Source: Verrucomicrobiota bacterium (GTDB lineage: Bacteria; Verrucomicrobiota; Verrucomicrobiia; Chthoniobacterales; UBA10450). Taken from it: a stretch of DNA of 7,879 nt. Every line of letters begins with the position of its first letter. Positions within the stretch are counted from its first letter, which is position 1. The stretch is taken from contig QHOD01000176.1 in the NCBI GenBank assembly GCA_003218615.1, forward strand, positions 1 to 7,879, given 5' to 3'. The notes beneath the pieces were generated by a model. That model had not been told where the DNA came from. It saw nothing but the letters and a program-made list of their open reading frames with translations, and searched no databases. Both the position numbers and the translations under genes were made by a program. Shown one piece after another: positions 1 through 5,563 of the stretch.

Positions 1-54
1 GAGGAGCTGCGGCTCCGCTTGGAATTTGCTCGAAAGCAGTCAAGAGTGAGTGCT

Positions 55-2169
55 ATGCCCGCGACTTTATCCAGCGCGATGATTCGGCGTGAGATCGGCA
101 ACGATCACATTTGCGTGCTTACGTTCGATCGTCCCGAATCGGGAGCGAATATCTTCGACGCCACCACGCTCAATGAGCTCGATCGACATCTCGATTTTAT
201 AGAGAACGAGAATTCCTTGCGCGGGCTAATCATCGCATCGGCGAAGAAGTCGATTTTCATCGCCGGTGCCGACTTAAAGACGCTGTTAAAACAAGCGCAA
301 AGCGGCGATATGCGGGCGTTCATCGCCGAAGGACAACGGATCCTGAACCGGCTTTGCGAATTAAAAATCCCGACTCTTGCGGCGATCCATGGCGCGTGCG
401 CTGGCGGTGGCTATGAAGTCACGCTGGCCTGCGATTATCGCGTCGCGTCGGATGATCCGGCGACGCGGATCGGCCTTCCCGAAACAACGCTTGGGCTAAT
501 TCCGGCGTGGGGCGGTTGTACGCGGCTGCCGCGGTTGATCGGCGCTGAAAAAGCCGCGGAAGTAATTTTGAAAGGGAAACTGTATTCCGCTCAGGAGGCA
601 TTGAAGCTCGGGCTCATCGATGAAATCGCGCCGCGTGATCGACTTGTCGATCTTGCGCGCAAGAAATTGCGCGATGGAAAACGCAAAACTTCGCCAACCT
701 CGAAGATTGATCAGAAAATTCCCATGCCGCGCGACCACAATCCGGCGCCTGCGCGCGCGCTCGAAGTGATCAAGAAAGGTCTTTTTGCGTCCACTCAGCA
801 ATCCCTCGCGTTTGAGCTGGACGCGATTGTCGATCTTGGAAAAACCGAATCGACGCAAAACCTGATTCGCAACTTTTTTCTGGCTGAGAAATACAAAAAA
901 GGAACTTCGAAAACGCCGGCGGAAAAAGTGGTGCATGCTGCCGTGATCGGCGCCGGCGTAATGGGTTCGGGTATCGCGCAATGGCTTAGCTCACGCGGTG
1001 TCACCGTGATCCTGCGCGATATCGCGCGAGAGCAAATCGACCACGGCCTTGCTAATGTCGAGAAGACTTACGCCGACGCTGTGAAGCGCGGCTTGATGAC
1101 GGAGGAAAAAGCAAAAGAGGGTCGTGCCCGGATTGTAGCCTCCACCGCGCCGATGGAATTGCGCGACGTGCAAATTGTTATCGAGGCCGCCTCCGAAAAA
1201 ATCGACATCAAAAAGGAAATCTTTTGCGAGTTGGCAATGCAGGCGGGTCCAAAAACAATCGTCGCCACGAACACATCCGCGCTTCCCGTTGGCCAGCTGG
1301 CCGACGCGACGGTCTCGCCCGAACACGTCGTCGGTTTGCATTTTTTCAACCCAGTGAGCCGGATGAAGCTGGTGGAAGTTGTCATTGCCAAACAAACTTC
1401 GGACGACACGCGCGAGCGCACAGTCGCATTTGCGCGGCAAATCGGGAAACTGCCCGTAATTGTCCGCGACAGCCCGGGCTTCCTCGTGAATCGCGTTTTG
1501 TTTCCTTATTTGCTCGACGCGGCCGAGTTGTTCGAAAGCGGAGTGAACGCAGAAAAAATCGACCATGCGTTGGTGCAATGGGGGATGCCGATGGGTCCGT
1601 TGCGACTGATCGATGAGATCGGCGTCGATATCACCATTGATATTGGCAATACGCTGGAGAAGGCATACGGAGGGCGTGATCACGTTCCCGCCGTCCTGCT
1701 TTGGTTGCGCGAGGGCCAGATGTGGGGTCGGAAAAGCGCCGCTGGTTTTTACAAATACGAAGGCAAAACGCAAACAGGTAACGACTCACTCACGCAATGG
1801 CGGTGGGGATTGCATGGCGATCCTGAAGGCGCTGAGGGACCAGCCATTCCACCGGAGATGCATCGCGATCCGCGATTAAGACTGAGCGAAGAGGAGCTGG
1901 CCCACCGGCTAATCTTTCTGATGGTGAACGAAGCGGCGCGCTGTCTGGAAGAGAAGGTGGTCGATTCGCCGGAGGACGCGGACTACGGAATGATTTTGGG
2001 AACCGGTTTTGCGCCGTTTCGGGGCGGGCCATTGCGTTTCGCGGAAAATTTCGGACTGAAAAAGATCGTCGAAGAAATGGAACGGTTGGGGCAAAGCGAG
2101 GACAAATTTTTGCCCTGCGAGATATTGAAGAAGCACGCACGCGAGGGCACGAAATTTTATGAAGTGTAA
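55..2169 (+). CDS. fadJ: Fused enoyl-CoA hydratase / 3-hydroxyacyl-CoA dehydrogenase (FadJ/FadB alpha-subunit type)
   Basis: Multifunctional beta-oxidation protein of 704 residues that hydrates 2-enoyl-CoA and oxidises L-3-hydroxyacyl-CoA with NAD+, probably in the cytosol with a separate thiolase not seen here. The N-terminal crotonase domain (about 9-200) has GGGYE with Glu121 and GLPETTLG with Glu143, matching the two catalytic Glu of E. coli FadB (E119, E139). The NAD-binding domain starts at GAGVMGSG (Gly299 onward); the dehydrogenase His/Glu pair is His429 in LHFFNP and Glu441, with the family's spacing of 12. RDSPGF (471-476) opens the C-terminal 3HCDH domains. Length is close to E. 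coli FadJ (714) and FadB (729), so it looks complete. I chose ATG 55; TTG 19, GTG 46 and ATG 79 are in-frame alternatives, and no strong ribosome site decides between them. The stop codon TAA is the first three bases of repeat copy 1. FadJ versus FadB naming is uncertain; the activity is not. Confidence 0.93.
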   Translation: MPATLSSAMIRREIGNDHICVLTFDRPESGANIFDATTLNELDRHLDFIENENSLRGLIIASAKKSIFIAGADLKTLLKQAQSGDMRAFIAEGQRILNRLCELKIPTLAAIHGACAGGGYEVTLACDYRVASDDPATRIGLPETTLGLIPAWGGCTRLPRLIGAEKAAEVILKGKLYSAQEALKLGLIDEIAPRDRLVDLARKKLRDGKRKTSPTSKIDQKIPMPRDHNPAPARALEVIKKGLFASTQQSLAFELDAIVDLGKTESTQNLIRNFFLAEKYKKGTSKTPAEKVVHAAVIGAGVMGSGIAQWLSSRGVTVILRDIAREQIDHGLANVEKTYADAVKRGLMTEEKAKEGRARIVASTAPMELRDVQIVIEAASEKIDIKKEIFCELAMQAGPKTIVATNTSALPVGQLADATVSPEHVVGLHFFNPVSRMKLVEVVIAKQTSDDTRERTVAFARQIGKLPVIVRDSPGFLVNRVLFPYLLDAAELFESGVNAEKIDHALVQWGMPMGPLRLIDEIGVDITIDIGNTLEKAYGGRDHVPAVLLWLREGQMWGRKSAAGFYKYEGKTQTGNDSLTQWRWGLHGDPEGAEGPAIPPEMHRDPRLRLSEEELAHRLIFLMVNEAARCLEEKVVDSPEDADYGMILGTGFAPFRGGPLRFAENFGLKKIVEEMERLGQSEDKFLPCEILKKHAREGTKFYEV

Positions 2170-2270
2170 CACAGACATCTTGTCTGTTTGTCTCGCAAGC
2201 GTCCTGCCTGCATCGATTGCAAACACCGGGCAAGATGCCCGTTCGACGAACAGGCTCGAAGTCTCTGTTA
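2167..2270 (+). repeat. Short palindromic repeat element, copy 1
   Basis: A 104-bp element fills almost all of the gap between the multifunctional protein and the acyl-CoA dehydrogenase. It begins TAACACAGA and ends TCTGTTA, an imperfect terminal inverted repeat with TA at each outer edge. Inside are a perfect hairpin, ACAGACA (2171-2177) and TGTCTGT (2181-2187) around a TCT loop, and a second, CGGGCA (2227-2232) and TGCCCG (2236-2241) around AGA. Bases 2218-2258 are identical to the reverse complement of 7011-7051 in copy 2. Its first three bases are the stop codon of the upstream gene. An open frame entering it at 2188 joins the downstream gene in frame but shows no protein-like conservation. 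It looks like a REP- or MITE-like non-autonomous element. Confidence 0.85.
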
Positions 2271-2277
2271 CAGCGAC

Positions 2278-4086
2278 ATGAAATCCCCGCTCGAAGCTCC
2301 TGAGAAACAGATCGCCGAGGAAACGAGCACCAAACCCGCGTCTGCATCAGCCGTCATCGACAAGCGCATTTATCCATGGCCGGCGCAGAGCGCAGAAGAT
2401 CGCGCCGCCGGCGAAGATTTTCTGCGCAAGCTCGAAGCGTATCTGCGCGATCATGTCGATCCAGACGAGATCGATCGCACCGGCGAAATTCCGCCGGAAA
2501 ATTTCAAGGGCCTCGCGGAGATCGGCGCGTTTGGAATCAAAGTGCCGAAGAAATACGGCGGACTCGGCCTATCACAAAGTAATTACGGACGTGCCGCAGT
2601 TTTGCTCGGCAGTTGGGATGGAAACGTGGCCGCGCTTGTTTCCGCGCATCAATCAATCGGCGTCGCGCAACCGTTGCTCTTGTTTGGAACAGAAGAACAA
2701 AAGCAAAAATATCTGCCGCGAGTTGCGGGTGGCGAGATTTCCGCATTCGCGCTGACGGAAGTCCATGCCGGGTCGGACCCAGCGACGCTGAGTTTGAAGG
2801 CCGAGCCAACATCGAACGGCTCCGAGTTCGTGCTCAATGGCGAGAAGCTTTGGTGCACCAACGGTGTAAAAGCAGGTGTCCTGGTGGTGATGGCGCGCAC
2901 GCCATCGAAACTCGTTGGCGGCAAGGAACGCAAGCAAATCACAGCCTTCATTGTCGATGTGGATACGCCAGGGCTGGAGATCACGTACCGCTGCCGGTTC
3001 ATGGGGCTGCGTGCGCTTTACAACGCGGTCGTGAAATTCACGAACGTCCGCGTGCCGCGCGAAAACATCATCTCGAAGGAAGGCGCAGGATTAAAAGTCG
3101 CGCTTACCACTTTGAACAGCGGACGGCTCACGTTGCCTGCCGCGTGCGTCGGCGTTTCCAAACGATTGCTCGAGATTTCGCGCAAGTGGGCGGGGGAACG
3201 TATTCAATGGGGTGTGCCCATCGGTCAACACGCCGCCATTGCCGGAAAAATCGCCGAGATGGCGGGCAACGTTTTCGCAATGGAAGCGATGACATTTCTC
3301 AGTTCGTCGCTGCTTGACCGCAAAACGGGGGATCTGCGCATCGAAACCGCCATGTGCAAAATGTGGGCAACAGAAACGACTTGGAGAATTGCCGATGACG
3401 CCATGCAGGTGCGCGGCGGCCGGGGTTACGAAACTGCGCAGTCGCTGGCCGGGCGCGGTGAACCGCCGATCGCGGTGGAAAGGTTTCTGCGCGACTGCCG
3501 CGTAAACACGATCTTCGAAGGCTCCAGCGAAATCATGCGGCTCTTCATCGCGCGTGAAGCGCTCGATCCGCATCTGAAAGTTGGCGGCGCGATCTTCAAT
3601 ACCCAATTACCGATATCCGAGCGCGCGAAGGCCGTTTTGAGTTCCGGGAAATTTTATGCCGGTTGGTATCCGCGGCAGTGGTTGCCTGGCGACGCCGGGA
3701 AGATCGACAATTTACACGAGACATTACGCGGCCATGTCAACTACGCGGCGCGTACAAGCAAACGACTCGCGCGCGGCCTGTTTCACGCCATGGCCCGATT
3801 CGGCCCGAAACTCGATCGCGAACAATTGTTGCTTTCGCGTTTTGTCGGAATTGCAACCGAGCTGTTCGCGATCAGTGCGACCTGCTCTTACGCACAATGG
3901 CTGGTGGGCCAGGGTAAACCGGCTGGCGAAATTCTTTCCGTCGCGGATTATTTCTGCCGGTCTGCTCGCATAAGGATTGAGAATCACTTCGCGACCACAG
4001 GGCGAAATGTGGACAAACGCGGCTATCAACTCGTGCAAGATTTGCTCGCCGGAAAACACGCGAGTTTGCGTGACGGCATTGTTTAA
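2278..4086 (+). CDS. Acyl-CoA dehydrogenase, VLCAD/ACAD9-like with C-terminal extension
   Basis: FAD enzyme of 602 residues that introduces the trans-2 double bond into acyl-CoA, the first step of beta-oxidation, passing electrons to ETF. After an N-terminal stretch of about 45 residues come the alpha-helical N domain, the middle beta domain with FALTE (157-161) followed by AGSDP, and the C domain with QVRGGRGY ending at Tyr384. FEGSSE carries Glu414, at the position of the catalytic base in MCAD (E376) and VLCAD. About 160 further residues follow, making it longer than short/medium-chain enzymes (about 380-400) and similar to VLCAD/ACAD9; long-chain preference is inferred from this. I chose ATG 2278 because everything upstream in frame is repeat sequence; no clear Shine-Dalgarno precedes it. 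It lies 8 bp after repeat copy 1 and follows the hydratase/dehydrogenase on the same strand, so co-transcription through the repeat is plausible. I see no features specific to glutaryl-CoA dehydrogenase. Confidence 0.93.
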   Translation: MKSPLEAPEKQIAEETSTKPASASAVIDKRIYPWPAQSAEDRAAGEDFLRKLEAYLRDHVDPDEIDRTGEIPPENFKGLAEIGAFGIKVPKKYGGLGLSQSNYGRAAVLLGSWDGNVAALVSAHQSIGVAQPLLLFGTEEQKQKYLPRVAGGEISAFALTEVHAGSDPATLSLKAEPTSNGSEFVLNGEKLWCTNGVKAGVLVVMARTPSKLVGGKERKQITAFIVDVDTPGLEITYRCRFMGLRALYNAVVKFTNVRVPRENIISKEGAGLKVALTTLNSGRLTLPAACVGVSKRLLEISRKWAGERIQWGVPIGQHAAIAGKIAEMAGNVFAMEAMTFLSSSLLDRKTGDLRIETAMCKMWATETTWRIADDAMQVRGGRGYETAQSLAGRGEPPIAVERFLRDCRVNTIFEGSSEIMRLFIAREALDPHLKVGGAIFNTQLPISERAKAVLSSGKFYAGWYPRQWLPGDAGKIDNLHETLRGHVNYAARTSKRLARGLFHAMARFGPKLDREQLLLSRFVGIATELFAISATCSYAQWLVGQGKPAGEILSVADYFCRSARIRIENHFATTGRNVDKRGYQLVQDLLAGKHASLRDGIV

Positions 4087-4087
4087 C

Positions 4088-4140
4088 GGTCACCGAACCG
4101 CCTGAGCGATTGAGATCAATCGTCTCTACCTCGGTTGACC
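4088..4140 (+). terminator. Dyad-symmetric intergenic structure, possible terminator or operator
   Basis: Immediately after the acyl-CoA dehydrogenase stop codon, GGTCA (4088-4092) and ACCG (4097-4100) can pair with TGACC (4136-4140) and CGGT (4132-4135), with a 4-base bulge. Enclosed is a near-perfect palindrome: CGATTGA (4107-4113) and TCAATCG (4116-4122), separated by GA. As RNA it would form a two-level hairpin, but no U-tract follows, so it is not a textbook intrinsic terminator. As DNA, the central palindrome resembles a dimeric repressor operator just upstream of lat. The sequence does not decide between these roles. Confidence 0.4.
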
Positions 4141-4163
4141 AACGCTTTTGCCAAAGCTAATCT
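4135..4163 (+). promoter_or_regulatory. Possible sigma70-like promoter for the lysine genes
   Basis: TTGACC (4135-4140) matches the -35 consensus at five of six bases. The weak -10 candidates are TAATCT (4158-4163, 17-base spacer) and GCTAAT (4156-4161, 15-base spacer). Transcription would begin at about 4168-4170, on or next to the lat ATG, so the message could be leaderless, in line with the lack of a ribosome site there. A small hairpin, GCTTT/AAAGC (4144-4157), lies in the spacer. The -10 match is poor, so this is tentative. Confidence 0.25.
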
Positions 4164-4169
4164 CAACGG

Positions 4170-5561
4170 ATGAGTATGCCGCCCGTGCTCACGGAGGCGG
4201 TTTCACCTCGAAGCCGCGCTACAAAGAGCGAAAAAGGAAAACGAATAGCGTCGTCAAACGTTCTCGAAACGATTGAGCAACACGTTTTGCTCGATGGTTT
4301 CAAGGTCGTGGTCGATCTTGAGAAAAGCCGCGGCTCATATTTGTACAATGCGGTTGATGATCGCCAATTGATCGATCTCTACGGGTTCTTCGGTTCGATG
4401 CCAGTCGGGTTTAATCATCCGCACTTCGACCAGCCCGCTGCTCAGCGCGATTTGCAGCGCGCGGCGAAAGTCAAAATCGCGAACTCGGACGTTTACTCTG
4501 AAGGCTACGCTGAATTTGTGCGGACATTCGCGCGCGTGGTCGGTTTGCCGCCGCTCGAGCGCTACCTGTTTATCGAAGGCGGCGCGCTTGCGGTCGAAAA
4601 TTGTTTGAAGGCGGCCATGGACTGGAAGGTGCGCAAAAACGAGGCGGCGGGCCGCGGCGGTGACCGCGGAACCGATATCTTACATTTCCGTCACGCCTTT
4701 CACGGACGCAGCGGTTACACCATGAGCCTCACCAACACCGATCCGCGCAAGACGGATTTGTTCGCGAAGTTCGACTGGCCGCGCGTTTCCTGTCCTTGCC
4801 TCGACTTTTCGTTGCCGGAGTCGCAACGCGAACGCGATGTGATCGCTCGCGAGAAGAAATCGGAGCAGGAAATTCGAGATTACATTCGTGATCGCAAGAT
4901 CGATATCTGCGCGATCATTATCGAACCAATCCAGGGCGAGGGCGGCGACAATCATTTCCGCGGCGAATGGCTGCAAACGCTGCGCAAGATTTGTGACGAA
5001 AACGAAATGCTTCTCATTTTCGACGAAGTGCAATGCGGCATGGGCGCAACCGGGCGCAATTGGTGCTGCGAACATTTTGGTGTTCTCCCCGACCTGCTCG
5101 CGTTTGGAAAAAAGGCGCAGGTATGCGGCGTGATGGCTGGCCCGCGTTTGGACGAAGTGAAAGACAATGCGTTTCGCCTGTCGAGCCGGCTGAACTCAAC
5201 CTGGAGCGGAAATTTCACCGACATGGTGCGTTCAACTCATTATTTGCGAATTATCGAAGAGGAACGTCTGGTCGAGAACGCCGCGAAAGTGGGCACATAC
5301 TTCCTGGACCAGCTCCGCGACTTGCAACGCGAGGAGCCAATGATTTCCGCCGCGCGCGGCCGGGGACTGTTTCTCGCGTTCGATCTTCCCGATCCAAAGA
5401 CGCGCGAGGAATTTTGGAAGGGCTTCTTCGACCTCGGCGTGCTCACCCTTCGCTCGGGTGAGAGTTCGATTCGTTTTCGTCCCGCGCTCGATCTGACGGC
5501 CGGTGTTGTCGATGAAGCAACAGAACTGATGCGCAAATATTGTCGGCGCCGGCGCAAATAA
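4170..5561 (+). CDS. lat: L-lysine 6-aminotransferase (lysine epsilon-transaminase)
   Basis: PLP enzyme (class III aminotransferase) that moves the epsilon-amino group of lysine to 2-oxoglutarate, giving alpha-aminoadipate semialdehyde, which cyclises to piperideine-6-carboxylate. The 463-residue protein closely follows Mycobacterium tuberculosis Lat (Rv3290c, about 449) as I recall it: NSDVYS, FIEGGALAVEN, AFHGRSGYT, FDWPR, EPIQGEGGD, LIFDEVQ and SRLNSTW all occur in order. With a constant offset of 14, the PLP-binding lysine is Lys314 in FGKKAQVCG (K300 in Lat), the PLP aspartate is Asp285 in IFDEVQ, and Glu257 matches the Lat glutamate switch (E243). The first 25 or so residues are poorly conserved; ATG 4176 is an alternative start and neither has a good Shine-Dalgarno. 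Its stop lies 2 bases before the ALDH7 gene, the next enzyme of the pathway, so the pair is probably one translationally coupled unit. It could in principle accept ornithine or another omega-amino acid, but the similarity to Lat is strong. Confidence 0.93.
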   Translation: MSMPPVLTEAVSPRSRATKSEKGKRIASSNVLETIEQHVLLDGFKVVVDLEKSRGSYLYNAVDDRQLIDLYGFFGSMPVGFNHPHFDQPAAQRDLQRAAKVKIANSDVYSEGYAEFVRTFARVVGLPPLERYLFIEGGALAVENCLKAAMDWKVRKNEAAGRGGDRGTDILHFRHAFHGRSGYTMSLTNTDPRKTDLFAKFDWPRVSCPCLDFSLPESQRERDVIAREKKSEQEIRDYIRDRKIDICAIIIEPIQGEGGDNHFRGEWLQTLRKICDENEMLLIFDEVQCGMGATGRNWCCEHFGVLPDLLAFGKKAQVCGVMAGPRLDEVKDNAFRLSSRLNSTWSGNFTDMVRSTHYLRIIEEERLVENAAKVGTYFLDQLRDLQREEPMISAARGRGLFLAFDLPDPKTREEFWKGFFDLGVLTLRSGESSIRFRPALDLTAGVVDEATELMRKYCRRRRK

Positions 5562-5563
5562 TC

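Noticed and set aside
3..16. Hairpin GGAGC/GCTCC with a 4-base loop at the left edge
   Set aside because: Only a 5-bp stem at the window boundary, with no T-tract and no upstream context, so no role can be assigned.
19..54. In-frame upstream extension of the multifunctional protein from TTG 19
   Set aside because: TTG is a poor start, the added 12 residues are not family-like, and ATG 55 gives a normal N-terminus.
748..760. Run of alternating GC
   Set aside because: A short stretch in the inter-domain linker of the multifunctional protein, explained by Ala/Arg codons in GC-rich DNA.
991..1773. 260-codon open frame on the - strand
   Set aside because: It lies wholly inside the multifunctional protein gene, shows no recognisable domain, and such antisense frames are common in GC-rich coding DNA.
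2188..2277. 30-residue N-terminal extension of the acyl-CoA dehydrogenase, with several Cys
   Set aside because: It is encoded almost entirely by repeat copy 1, and the same core appears in an unrelated frame in copy 2. The apparent Cys pattern (CIDCKHRARC) is not a real metal site.
1790..2347. 185-codon open frame on the - strand crossing repeat copy 1
   Set aside because: It joins antisense coding sequence to the repeat and part of the next gene. Its RQDACETNRQDVC stretch is repeat translation, not a protein motif.
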